A stretch of 64,000 nt of DNA from Lachnospiraceae bacterium (GTDB taxonomy: Bacteria > Bacillota > Clostridia > Lachnospirales > Lachnospiraceae): the NCBI GenBank assembly GCA_021770345.1, contig JAETRD010000019.1, positions 1-64,000 of the forward strand, given 5' to 3'. Below the pieces are notes generated by a model. That model searched no databases. It saw nothing but the letters and a program-made list of their open reading frames with translations, and was not told where the DNA came from. Shown one piece after another: positions 8,019 through 16,046 of this stretch. Both the position numbers and the translations under genes were made by a program. Numbering within the stretch: the stretch's first letter is position 1; each line of letters begins with the position of its first letter.

Positions 8019-8276
8019 ATGAATCGCTATACCGAAGAAATGAAACTATGGCTATTTGATCTCGCACACGGCGATTTGACTCAATCCGACGTAATTGCGG
8101 GATTTATTAAGCATTATGTCCTTTTTGATTGTACAATGCAGGACGTCAAGCGTGACATTGTATTTCATACCAACTATGGAGAAAGTGGAGTAAAAACAGC
8201 CCTAAACTGTTTAACCAATGCTCTTATTGGTGTTATATCCGTAAAGAACAGCGACAAAATAGGACGTGACTATTAA
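8019..8276 (+). CDS. hypothetical protein, 85 aa
   Basis: ATG 8019 (MNRYTEEMKLWLFDLAHG) with AAAGGTGG upstream; a GTG three codons earlier overlaps that site. Predicted mostly helical, with one Cys pair (FDCTMQDVK...LNCLTN). No family recognised. It is the second of three rightward genes probably driven by the promoter under XRE control. Confidence 0.6.
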   Translation: MNRYTEEMKLWLFDLAHGDLTQSDVIAGFIKHYVLFDCTMQDVKRDIVFHTNYGESGVKTALNCLTNALIGVISVKNSDKIGRDY

Positions 8277-8360
8277 TCAGAATCCACAGAACTATTGTTC
8301 TAATGAAAAAGTATCCCTTACAAATCGTTTAACAAATTTTTTGTCAGAAAGGATAACAAT

Positions 8361-8663
8361 ATGGTTGATATATTAACAAGCAAAGCTTTGGATAAAGCAT
8401 TGAATTTCAATACGGAAAATATTTTCGAGTACATTAATCAGATATTATTTAATGTGAATGCTGACATAAGCGGAGAACAGGCATCCAAAATACTGAAGAA
8501 CCTCTACGAATATATCGAAGTCCTGCCTCTTTCGGATGCCAAATCTGTAATACTGGAGGTTGAATCAATGGTAAATGAAGCACTTGCAGAAACTTCCCAA
8601 TATGCATACAAAGCTGGATTTATGGAAGCGTGCCGCTTAATGAGAACTTTACAATCGTTCTGA
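8361..8663 (+). CDS. hypothetical helical protein, 100 aa
   Basis: ATG 8361 (MVDILTSKALDKALNFNTEN) with AAAGGATAA upstream. All-helical, ending YKAGFMEACRLMRTLQSF. That ending resembles the C-terminal signature of DUF6809-type small proteins of clostridial mobile elements, but the match is weak. Followed 28 bases later by a perfect 32-base palindrome terminator. Confidence 0.6.
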   Translation: MVDILTSKALDKALNFNTENIFEYINQILFNVNADISGEQASKILKNLYEYIEVLPLSDAKSVILEVESMVNEALAETSQYAYKAGFMEACRLMRTLQSF

Positions 8664-8690
8664 TACAGGTATGACATAGATATCCCGTCA

Positions 8691-8728
8691 CAACCCCGTT
8701 ATAACGCGTTATAACGGGGTTGTTTTTT
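8691..8728 (+). terminator. perfect-palindrome terminator of the rightward small genes
   Basis: A 32-base perfect palindrome (8691-8722, CAACCCCGTTATAACG and its complement) followed by TTTTTT. It separates the rightward genes from the converging capsid operon. Confidence 0.8.
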
Positions 8729-8759
8729 AACTTTGTATAGGAATTACCTAATGTTACTT

Positions 8760-9041
8760 CTAAGGCGAATTTGAGCCTTTAACAATGTTACCGATTTGTT
8801 TGGCTGTTAGGTTGTACTTTCGCGAAAGCTCTACCAAGTTATGCCCGTTATATTCCTGAATGATGAGGCGATTTCTTGCATTCCTCAAAACGCTTTCCTG
8901 CATAGGAAAATAAACTTCAGTCCCCATAGCATACTGACACATTTTCAGAAAATTCTCCAACCCGATCAGACTTACAACCGGCTGGTAAGTTTCGGGTATG
9001 TCAGATACATCCATGTTTTTCAAAAGCGCATTATTATCCAT
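8760..9041 (-). CDS. Mor-family (Mu middle operon regulator-like) transcription activator, 93 aa
   Basis: Start chosen at ATG 9041 (MDNNALLKNMDVSD), whose ATGGATAA overlaps the stop of the gpI-like gene; GGTGA precedes it. The C-terminal half RNRLIIQEYNGHNLVELSRK, then YNLTAKQIGNIVKG, is the Mor HTH. In Mu, Mor activates the middle promoter and is not part of the capsid operon. Here it is the last, translationally coupled gene of a capsid gene run, which suggests feedback on that operon or on element gene expression. Confidence 0.8.
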   Translation of the reverse strand: MDNNALLKNMDVSDIPETYQPVVSLIGLENFLKMCQYAMGTEVYFPMQESVLRNARNRLIIQEYNGHNLVELSRKYNLTAKQIGNIVKGSNSP

Positions 9042-9591
9042 CTGATTCACCGTTCCTCCCATAATTTAAGAAATCTGATTCGCTTAAATTCAGCATCCTG
9101 CAAATTTTTTTCTGCATTTCATTTAATTTTGGAATAGTTTCAAGAAATGGTTTTACAGAATTAACAATAGGCATCATGCCGTTTATGGCTGGGGTGTTTG
9201 TCAGGGCAACGGAATGGAGCTGTGAAGCCTTATGGTCCTTTTTCCGTACTATCACAACAGGAGAAATATACCTGTATTCTCTACTCTGTAAATAATCCCT
9301 TGCCCGTCTCGTCCATTCTACCCTTGCAAAAACACCGTCACTTTTCAAAATAAGTTCTTTTATCCATCCCCCTGCAGGGGCTTGCATATCTCTTAAAGTC
9401 TGATGTTCATAATCAATAACAATGTCAATCGCCCTGTGCTCCATGTGTTCCTTCATCATTCGGAAGCTTTCACTGTCTACTAAGAAATCGCCTTTTTCTG
9501 ACGATATATAACCCAACGGAAGCACCCTGATATATTCAGGGGCTTCCGTTAAATTTTCCGACTGTGACAATATTTCCGCATAGACTTCCAT
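9034..9591 (-). CDS. Mu gpI-like head maturation protease, short form (185 aa)
   Basis: ATG 9591 (MEVYAEILSQSENLTEAPEY) with GAGGTGATT upstream. Shows the Mu I-protease pattern: VIDYEHQTLRDMQAPAGGWI, VEWTRRARDYLQSREYRYIS and LHSVALTNTPAINGM. Mu gpI is about 361 residues, with a C-terminal scaffold part. Here only about 40 residues follow the protease domain, so the scaffold region is absent or very short. It lies after the major head gene, the reverse of the I-then-T order in Mu. Confidence 0.85.
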   Translation of the reverse strand: MEVYAEILSQSENLTEAPEYIRVLPLGYISSEKGDFLVDSESFRMMKEHMEHRAIDIVIDYEHQTLRDMQAPAGGWIKELILKSDGVFARVEWTRRARDYLQSREYRYISPVVIVRKKDHKASQLHSVALTNTPAINGMMPIVNSVKPFLETIPKLNEMQKKICRMLNLSESDFLNYGRNGESDG

Positions 9592-9602
9592 ATTAATCAC
9601 CT

Positions 9603-10514
9603 CTATTCTTTGGCCGCTACCTCTTCTGTTCCGGTGCTTCCATATGCCAACTGCCATAAACCAAAACCAACATTATATCTTGCCTTGATTCCATAGATGA
9701 CTTCATCATCAAAGAAAACATTGTCATCATTTTCTTTGTTTTTACAGACCAGCTTCGCCTTCTCCCTTTCCTGAAATACAAACGGCTTGATATAGCGTTT
9801 TGTGCAGAACAAGTACCATTGATCCGCATAATCCGATAATTCCGGAACAACCAGAAGGTCACAGGTATTCTTGTTTATATTAGAACTTCCCGCAATCAAA
9901 TCCGCAAATAAAAGTTCCCTTGCAACCGCTTCATTCTGTGGAGCAACAACCAAAAGGTCAGGAACAATGTTCAGTGATTTGTGTGATTCACCCTTAACCG
10001 TCATCATCTGCGCTCTTGCTTCTGCATAAGATTCTGCATTCAGCTTTTTGTTCCCCATGTTTGACTGTACAGACTCATCGCTCCCGCCCATAGGGTGTTC
10101 CTCGCTGAAAAAGCTGACTCCATCATAGCATTTCTTGTTAAATCCGTTCCCAAGCAAATCAAAAGTCAGGGAATCGGGATGCTTCTTTGCAGATAAACCC
10201 ATTTCAGATACAAGCGGCGTATAAACTCCATACAGGTCATCTGCAATATCATTCACGGGAATTTTTGTTGTCAGCTCAAACGTTTTGTTCTTAATTACAT
10301 AATCGTGTGCAATCAGACTTTGAATTTCCCTTGAGCCAATCCATTCCCTCATATTCGGAATCTGACCCATCCATGCATATGTTGTTTCTCTCGTCTCGGA
10401 TGGTACGGTCATGGCAATTTTAAGATAGTTCACAGGGGTTTCATCGAATGCCTTGTTAAAAGTCGCTGAATACCCAACAAACAGCGCAGTTAAACTCTGC
10501 TGATTTATTACCAT
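9603..10514 (-). CDS. Mu gpT-like major head (capsid) protein, 303 aa
   Basis: Starts MVINQQSLTALFVGYSATFN at ATG 10514, which overlaps the stop of the upstream gene; GGGAG lies upstream. It matches the Mu gpT major capsid pattern: MGQIPNMREWIGSREIQSL, then KTFELTTKIPVNDIADDLYG, and a C-terminal AYGSTG. Length equals Mu gpT (about 305). It is the HK97-fold shell protein and looks intact. Confidence 0.9.
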   Translation of the reverse strand: MVINQQSLTALFVGYSATFNKAFDETPVNYLKIAMTVPSETRETTYAWMGQIPNMREWIGSREIQSLIAHDYVIKNKTFELTTKIPVNDIADDLYGVYTPLVSEMGLSAKKHPDSLTFDLLGNGFNKKCYDGVSFFSEEHPMGGSDESVQSNMGNKKLNAESYAEARAQMMTVKGESHKSLNIVPDLLVVAPQNEAVARELLFADLIAGSSNINKNTCDLLVVPELSDYADQWYLFCTKRYIKPFVFQEREKAKLVCKNKENDDNVFFDDEVIYGIKARYNVGFGLWQLAYGSTGTEEVAAKE

Positions 10515-10945
10515 TCCAGACCACTCCCTTCACCGAGGCTTATTTTTACAAGAACTCGCCCATCCTCGCATACATTTAAAATCTCGCCCGCCTTTGTTGT
10601 GTTTATGTTATCCAGCGTCACGGAATTACTTCCGTTAAAATAGCAAACTCTTCCAATATCATTAGAAAGAATTTTATGTTCCGGCAATTCCGTATTGTTG
10701 ATGACATAAACGCCGTCTTTACAGATTGCTGATTTTACGCCATGCTCATCTGTTACGATTCTGGCAACACAACCAATAGCATAATAACCGGCCTCCTTTT
10801 TTGCTTTGCATACCTGCAAAGTTCTGGTGTTTACAACAACCAGATCACCCTTTTCAACCGCCTCCCCCTTTACAATCGGGAAGATACATACCTTCTGCCC
10901 TAAAAGGTTTAACAAAAACTGTTCGTTTTTCAATGGTCTTTCCAT
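10508..10945 (-). CDS. capsid decoration/accessory-like protein, 145 aa
   Basis: ATG 10945 (MERPLKNEQFLLNLLG) with GGAGG nine bases upstream. Beta-rich, with EAVEKGDLVVVNTRTLQVCK and GYYAIGCVARIV, a pattern like the small DUF2190/gpD-type proteins encoded beside Mu-like and other HK97-fold major heads. First gene of the leftward operon; its stop overlaps the gpT start (ATGGTAA). Confidence 0.6.
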   Translation of the reverse strand: MERPLKNEQFLLNLLGQKVCIFPIVKGEAVEKGDLVVVNTRTLQVCKAKKEAGYYAIGCVARIVTDEHGVKSAICKDGVYVINNTELPEHKILSNDIGRVCYFNGSNSVTLDNINTTKAGEILNVCEDGRVLVKISLGEGSGLEW

Positions 10946-11739
10946 ACTGCTTTTCCTCCGTTTTATTTGATGTAATATCATTGTAGAAAACTTTTCAGAA
11001 AACTTTTAGGGGAAGTATTTCCAAAAAATATTACTGCTGATTATTTCGGGTTATAAGTAACCCAAGCTGGATTACTTATAACCCGAATAGCAAAATTACT
11101 TTTTATTGCATATTTGGGATTACTTATAACCCAAGTAATAAAATTACTTTTTATCGCCTAATTATGAATATTTATTATTTTCACAGGTCATTTATAAATA
11201 AAAACTGTCGCATTGCCTTGCTCGAACATATGTTTTTCAAAAGTGGCTTAATCCTTGAAAATAAGCCAAAGTGACAACCCATTTTACTTAGTTCCATTTT
11301 GTCACTTTGCTTTTGGCTATTTTGGCTATCTGATATCGGTTTGAATAACGCTCATCGTTTCAAACGTTATTTTTAAAAAACCCTTGATTTATAGGGCTTC
11401 CCGGTGTTCTAAGCATACGGATAACGTCCTATTTTTAACGCAGTAACGGCGCGTTATAACGCAAAAAACCGCAATGCAACATTTCTGATACAATACTATC
11501 ATTTTCAAAAAAAAGAAAAAACACTGTTTTCTTTGGAAGCCCCATAAAAACAGTGTTTTCTTAATTTCAATACGTTCTTCACTTTTGCACTTCAACGTGC
11601 GACGTAAATTTTCTGACATTCTCAAATTCGTTGTCAAAGCTGCCTCTTTTTTTCTCTGCTTAATTCGCCAAATCCCTTGATTTCACGGGGTTTCCCGGCA
11701 TTTCCCGCCACATCACGAGCGGTCTCACGTCAGAAGTAC
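10946..11739. other. gene-free region with repeated operator-like sites (about 790 bp)
   Basis: No supported gene. A 14-base perfect inverted repeat CGGGTTATAAGTAA / TTACTTATAACCCG (11047-11060, 11072-11085) is followed by a 48-bp direct repeat (units starting at 11071 and 11119: ATTACTTATAACCC ... AAAATTACTTTTTAT). Further right are inverted repeats AAAGTGACAA (11268-11277 with 11299-11308) and AAAACACTGTTTT (11518-11530 with 11547-11559), and two near-copies of CCCTTGATTT..GGG..TTCCCGG (11381-11404, 11674-11698). Probably the control region of the capsid operon plus element end. Confidence 0.6.
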
Positions 11740-12180
11740 TTTTGTCAAATATTTTGATAGGTTACAGTTTGGTATATCATTTTCTGTAATGATAAAATCC
11801 TTTACCGGAATATCAATATAATTTACAGGTCTGTTGCCTCCAAAACCGATCGGAAGAAACGGCGAGAGAACTTCATTTCCATCTACAACAACAGTTACGC
11901 CGATTATCCCATTCTTTCCCTGGATATTTCCGACCCAGAAATCTCCGCTCTTCTTTAGAATAATCTTTTCTCCATCCACTATCTCTATGTATACATCTGA
12001 TGCATTCGGATAATACAGCGTAATTTCCACAGATAAATCTTCCCTGATTTTCCACGCTTCCGGCAGAATTTCTTTCCAGGGTCTTACGGCCATTGGCTCC
12101 TCCTTTTTCAATTCATACATAGGCTTATTCATGGTCAGAAGGCTCATATCATAAACAGCTCCACTTGTTTTATTTTTCAT
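11725..12180 (-). pseudogene. esterase-like protein, N-terminal E-set part only (3' end lost at element junction)
   Basis: ATG 12180 (MKNKTSGAVYDMSLL) overlaps the transporter stop (ATGA). Residues 45-130 form an E-set/CBM48-like beta sandwich with VDGEKIILKKSGDFWVGNI and VVVDGNEVLSPFLPIGFGG, as found at the N-terminus of bacterial carbohydrate esterases. In those proteins a catalytic alpha/beta hydrolase of 250 or more residues follows. Here the frame enters the 20-bp repeat at 11759 and stops at 11725. The original partner of the sugar transporter has therefore been truncated. Confidence 0.7.
11740..11759. repeat. right copy of the 20-bp element-end inverted repeat
   Basis: Exact inverted copy of 7264-7283. 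On the minus strand it is read through by the broken esterase-like gene as LSKYLTK, the point where its family similarity ends. Confidence 0.75.
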
Positions 12181-13559
12181 TTCCGCATTCTCCTTTCTTC
12201 CAGTTCTTTTTGAATCTGTGGCATTTTTCTGTCGAGATCGTAAAACAGAAGCAAAACAATGACACAGGCGCAGCAAATCCCAGGTACAAAATTGTAAGCA
12301 GCATTTACAGCAAGAACCGCTTTCCCGGACTGCAAGGCCAATGAACCGTCATATCCGCCCCATTCAATGATCCATCCAACGAGTACTGTAGAAATTCCCT
12401 GAGCCATTTTGGTCGCAAATGTTATAGCGGCCATGCCGACTCCCTCAGACTTCTGTCCCACTTTCCACTCTCCATAATCAATTGTATCTGCCACGAACGC
12501 ATAAGCCACTCCTCCTGAAAAGCCTGCACCTATCCCTTTGAAAGCGGCGCATAAAACTGCTGTTGGCAAAGCAGCAGGTAAAAAGCCCTGAACTGCAGAA
12601 GCCAGTACCATAACCGCCATTCCTGCCAGAATCGTATTTCTTTTTCCCACTTTCCGGGAAAGAAAAATTGAAATCAGCAGAAAAAAAAGCTGTGAAATGG
12701 CAAATACATTAGAAAACGATGCATAATATGCCGTATCGCCAAGTGCTCCTTTTGCGTAATACATTCCGGCTCCGTTCAGCATACCGGTTGAAAACAGTGC
12801 GAAAAATATACAGGAAATTGCAATCAGCCAGTATTTATTACCGAAAAGCGCCTTTAATTCCAATTTTGTATCGACATGTGGTTTCCCGTTTCCAACATCC
12901 ACCTGTGGCACACATCTCTCTTTTGTAAAGAAGAAACAGAACAGATGGCAGACCAGACCACAGATGGCATAAACAGTAATCACAATCCTCCATGCACGTA
13001 CATCCCCGCCCAGAGCCTTGGTCGCCGAATCAACGGTAGACTGAACAATCAATGTACCAATTACAGCTCCCATCATCACAAGGACTGAAATAATCCCTCT
13101 TTCTTTCGTATTGGATGTCAAGTTGACTGACATGGCATTATATGGGACATACACTGCAGTAAGACAGATAGCGTTGCAAAGATTGTATGTTATAAACACG
13201 TATATATACTGTATGATTTCGGTTGCATCCTGCGGCACCATCATAAGAAGTATCCCACTGATTGCATAAGGCACACACATACGAATCACCCATGCACGAC
13301 CTCTTCCCAATTTTGAAAAAGTTCTGTCTACAATCATTCCCATGATAATATCTGTGACTCCATCAAATACACGGGATACAAGTATCAGCGTTCCTAATAC
13401 TGCTGCATTCAGAAAAAGTACATCTGTATAATAAAACAGTAAAAATGACGCGATAATTGTGTTGATAAAAGCAATGCCGATATTCCCGGAAGTATATGCT
13501 GTTTTTTCAACAATTCCCAGAGAAGAATTTGGGGCATCTGAATTCGTGAATAATTTCAT
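12177..13559 (-). CDS. GPH-family sugar:cation symporter, 460 aa
   Basis: Twelve hydrophobic segments and the glycoside-pentoside-hexuronide (MelB/XynB type) signature: LILVSRVFDGVTDIIMGMIV DRT near residue 60 and a C-terminal GAGFSGGVAYAFVADTIDYG. It imports a glycoside or uronide by cation symport. Starts at ATG 13559 with AAGGAGGAG. It lies 170 bp downstream of a lacI-type regulator and is coupled to an esterase-like gene, a small carbohydrate operon. The substrate cannot be told from sequence. Confidence 0.9.
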   Translation of the reverse strand: MKLFTNSDAPNSSLGIVEKTAYTSGNIGIAFINTIIASFLLFYYTDVLFLNAAVLGTLILVSRVFDGVTDIIMGMIVDRTFSKLGRGRAWVIRMCVPYAISGILLMMVPQDATEIIQYIYVFITYNLCNAICLTAVYVPYNAMSVNLTSNTKERGIISVLVMMGAVIGTLIVQSTVDSATKALGGDVRAWRIVITVYAICGLVCHLFCFFFTKERCVPQVDVGNGKPHVDTKLELKALFGNKYWLIAISCIFFALFSTGMLNGAGMYYAKGALGDTAYYASFSNVFAISQLFFLLISIFLSRKVGKRNTILAGMAVMVLASAVQGFLPAALPTAVLCAAFKGIGAGFSGGVAYAFVADTIDYGEWKVGQKSEGVGMAAITFATKMAQGISTVLVGWIIEWGGYDGSLALQSGKAVLAVNAAYNFVPGICCACVIVLLLFYDLDRKMPQIQKELEERRMRK

Positions 13560-13577
13560 GGTTTGGCTCCTCCTTTT

Positions 13578-13615
13578 TGTTCCATATTTGTTCCATCTTT
13601 AATTACTTTGTTCCA
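13578..13615 (-). promoter_or_regulatory. three direct TGGAACA motifs before the transporter gene
   Basis: On the minus strand TGGAACAAA occurs at 13609-13615, 13589-13595 and 13578-13584, the last next to the ribosome binding site. The same heptamer appears as an inverted pair in the lacI terminator (13722-13744). The cluster may serve the LacI-type regulator or an RNA-level control; this is inference. Confidence 0.4.
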
Positions 13616-13711
13616 CACCATGAGTATATATTCATTTCTGCATATGATCAACAACTATTCTTTTTTTCAGCATTATCTATGTTTTCGCACTTTATATTCA
13701 AAAAAACTGCA

Positions 13712-13748
13712 CAAAAAAAGATGGAACACTATTGAGTTGTTCCACCTT
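13712..13748 (-). terminator. intrinsic terminator overlapping the lacI-type stop codon
   Basis: Stem AAAGGTGGAACA / TGTTCCATCTTT with the TAG stop in its loop, followed by a T-run on the minus strand. The transporter therefore probably has its own promoter. Confidence 0.65.
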
Positions 13749-14706
13749 TTTCTACTTTTACAGGAATGTAATATCCTTTTTCAAGTCTTTCACCACTGAT
13801 TTTCTTTTGAATCAGTTCTACGCATACTTCTGCAATCCGATTCACATCCTGCCTGATCGTTGTTACTCTGGGAATACTTAATTTAAAAATATCATCTCCG
13901 TCATATCCCACTATTTTTAAATCTCTCGGAACATTTATTTCCATCTGTCTTGCATACTGCAGGCAACAGTAGGCGACTGCATCGTCAGAAAAGATGCCGT
14001 CCACATTATGGTAAAGCTCCATGTACTGTCTTGCTATCTCTTTTCCAGTCATAACAGATATGTTTGAAGGGGCAAATTCAGCAACAGTTACTTTCACTCC
14101 TCTCTTTTCCAGATAATTTCTACATTCCTCAATCCGATAATCTGCATATACTTTTGTCATATGTCTGGCAGTTATAATCAGGACATTCATACAACGATTC
14201 TGATACAATATTTCTCCCGCTCTACGTCCACCGGAACGGTGTTCCGACGTCACAAATGGAATCTTTTCTCCCAGTAAACGCTCAAAACTTACAGTCGGTA
14301 TTTTTTGCAGATGCTTTCGTTCTTCATCTGTAACATCAGCGTTAATTATTATTCCCTGTATGATGCCTTTTTCGGCAAGTTCGATTGCCTCTGAAACCCT
14401 TCCCTGAACTCCAAGTGTATTGTATATCATTGTCTTGTATCCTGCATTGGCAAGTTCAATATCTACATACTTGACAAAGCTTCCATAAAATGGCAAAGAA
14501 ACATCTGGTATCAGAACGCCAACTATTTTTTCCCGATCTTCCTGTTTTTTTATCTTTCTGACGGGTATATCATATCCTAATTCCACCGCTACTTTCATAA
14601 TCTTTTTTCTTGTCTCTGCAGATACATATCCAGTTCCATTGAGCGCTCTTGAAACGGTTCCCAAACCTGTATTTGCTTTTTTTGCTACATCACGAATTGT
14701 TGCCAT
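13729..14706 (-). CDS. LacI-family transcriptional regulator, 325 aa
   Basis: N-terminal LacI HTH (MATIRDVAKKANTGLGTVSR, hinge RALNGTGYVSAETR) and a periplasmic-binding-protein-like effector domain (IVGVLIPDVSLPFYGSFVKY ... IVGYDGDDIFKLSIPRVTTI). Start at ATG 14706 with GGAAGG upstream. It probably controls the adjacent GPH transporter in response to a sugar. Normal length; no damage seen. Confidence 0.93.
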   Translation of the reverse strand: MATIRDVAKKANTGLGTVSRALNGTGYVSAETRKKIMKVAVELGYDIPVRKIKKQEDREKIVGVLIPDVSLPFYGSFVKYVDIELANAGYKTMIYNTLGVQGRVSEAIELAEKGIIQGIIINADVTDEERKHLQKIPTVSFERLLGEKIPFVTSEHRSGGRRAGEILYQNRCMNVLIITARHMTKVYADYRIEECRNYLEKRGVKVTVAEFAPSNISVMTGKEIARQYMELYHNVDGIFSDDAVAYCCLQYARQMEINVPRDLKIVGYDGDDIFKLSIPRVTTIRQDVNRIAEVCVELIQKKISGERLEKGYYIPVKVEKGGTTQ

Positions 14707-14875
14707 ATTTCCTTCCGCTTTTTACATAACTCTCACTATTTATTCTTGCATTTTATATATATATTATACTTCCCATCTGTCGAAATATCTACCGTTTTTT
14801 CTGTTAAGTCTTTTCGGACATAGCATAACCGATAAACTGCGAAATTGGAACTATCTTGTTCATTCGGCTCTGCGT

Positions 14876-15505
14876 TTAAAGCGTCTGGCTCTTTCTCTCT
14901 ATTTGTCCTTTGATAAAATCAATTCGGTCAAACACCGTCGGTTTGAAATAGCCAGAAACGGCTACTACCAATTCTTTTTGTGGATTGATATAAATAACAT
15001 TTCCACTATTTCCGATAGCCGCATAACTCCCCTCATTCTCATCAACAATCCACCACAAATAGCCATACTTCATATCACGGAATTTTTCGCCGCAATGCAG
15101 CCTGGCTGTGGTACTTTCTTCCATCCATTTTTCGGAAACAATACGCCTGTTGTTAAAAACACCCTTTTCCAGACAGAGCAATCCTATCTTTGCCATTTCA
15201 TCAGCAGACAAGCAAAGACCATATCCAGCAGCCCCAACGCCCTTACCGTCTGAAAACCAGATATTTCCTTTGGGTGTCATTCCTACTGTAAAAGCCTTAT
15301 GTGCTTCGGCATCGGGAGCAACATATATTTTTCGTGGTGCAATCGCCAACGGCTCAAACAGGTACTTATTCGCAAAATCTACCGTTGTCATTTTGCTTAC
15401 CGCCGCAATGATACCTGTGAGAATATGAATCCCCAGGGTAGCGTATTGAAATCAATGGCAATGCCCGCCAATAAAGAAACAATGCTTGTTCGTAATCTTT
15501 TATAA
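14876..15505 (-). pseudogene. beta-lactamase-fold serine hydrolase, degenerate
   Basis: The frame 14876-15451 encodes the C-terminal part of a class C beta-lactamase/PBP-like hydrolase: YATLGIHILTGIIAAV, FANKYLFEPLAI, GYGLCLSADEMAKIGLLCL and YGYLWWIVDE. Upstream it meets a TGA. Another frame then reads TSIVSLLAGIAIDF, which looks like the helix following the catalytic Ser-x-x-Lys. The middle of the protein is deleted and the frame shifted. The 5' remnant reaches the stop of the membrane protein gene at 15500. Confidence 0.7.
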
Positions 15506-15946
15506 AAAATTTACTACCCCATATATCAAATGACAAATGGTGAAAATTGAAATTGGAATGAATGCTATCCCATTTTTTCTGTCAATCGCAAAAAACAAAA
15601 AAGCGAAACAAGGTGGAATCGTCAATCCTATTATTACAATCTCATTTACTATGCCGCCATAGTAAAATATCCAGCTCAAAAAATATAAAAAGCAACATCC
15701 TGCCACAATGATAATGAAAGGAGTTACACGCATTTTCCTGTATTCTCTGTTCCTGAAAATACATAAGGCAGCAATCATCAATATTTGACATACAGATGCT
15801 ACCATATCAACTGTTTCTGTAAGTGATTTTGCTCTCAATATATCGTTTGGAGCAGGTATAGCAAACCAAATAAAATTTGGAATCATAATAATCAGGAATA
15901 ATAGTAACCCCCAAATTTCAAAACTCAATTTGTATTTTTTTAACAT
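15500..15946 (-). CDS. small integral membrane protein, 148 aa
   Basis: ATG 15946 (MLKKYKLSFEIWGLLLF) with GAGGAG upstream. Five hydrophobic stretches, starting LLLFLIIMIPNFIWF and ending AFIPISIFTICHLIYG. No catalytic motif visible. Proteins of this type are common and uncharacterised in clostridia. It sits between two pseudogenes, but its own frame is intact. Confidence 0.7.
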   Translation of the reverse strand: MLKKYKLSFEIWGLLLFLIIMIPNFIWFAIPAPNDILRAKSLTETVDMVASVCQILMIAALCIFRNREYRKMRVTPFIIIVAGCCFLYFLSWIFYYGGIVNEIVIIGLTIPPCFAFLFFAIDRKNGIAFIPISIFTICHLIYGVVNFL

Positions 15947-16046
15947 CTTATTCTCCTCACAAAACACGGATTTGCCGCTTCATTAATCAGTTCTGCGTTT
16001 TGATTCAAGCCTGTTGTTTTCTCTCAAAAGCGTAGCTGTCCATTAT

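Larger units (their letters stand above)
7264..11759. mobile_element. AT-rich 4.5-kb segment bounded by a 20-bp inverted repeat, carrying Mu-like capsid genes
   Basis: The sequence TATCAAAATATTTGACAAAA occurs at 7264-7283 on the plus strand and at 11740-11759 on the minus strand, exactly. At the right end the esterase-like gene stops matching precisely where the repeat begins. At the left a sigma-like gene is cut a few bases outside. The two flanking genes are unrelated, so this is not a simple insertion into one gene. No recombinase or transposase lies inside. Base composition is lower in GC than the prophage to its left. Confidence 0.5.

Noticed and set aside
11389..11637. Leftward frame of 82 codons beginning MTTNLRMSENLRRTLK.
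   Set aside because: No ribosome binding site, no family pattern; it runs through inverted repeats and A/T runs in a control region.
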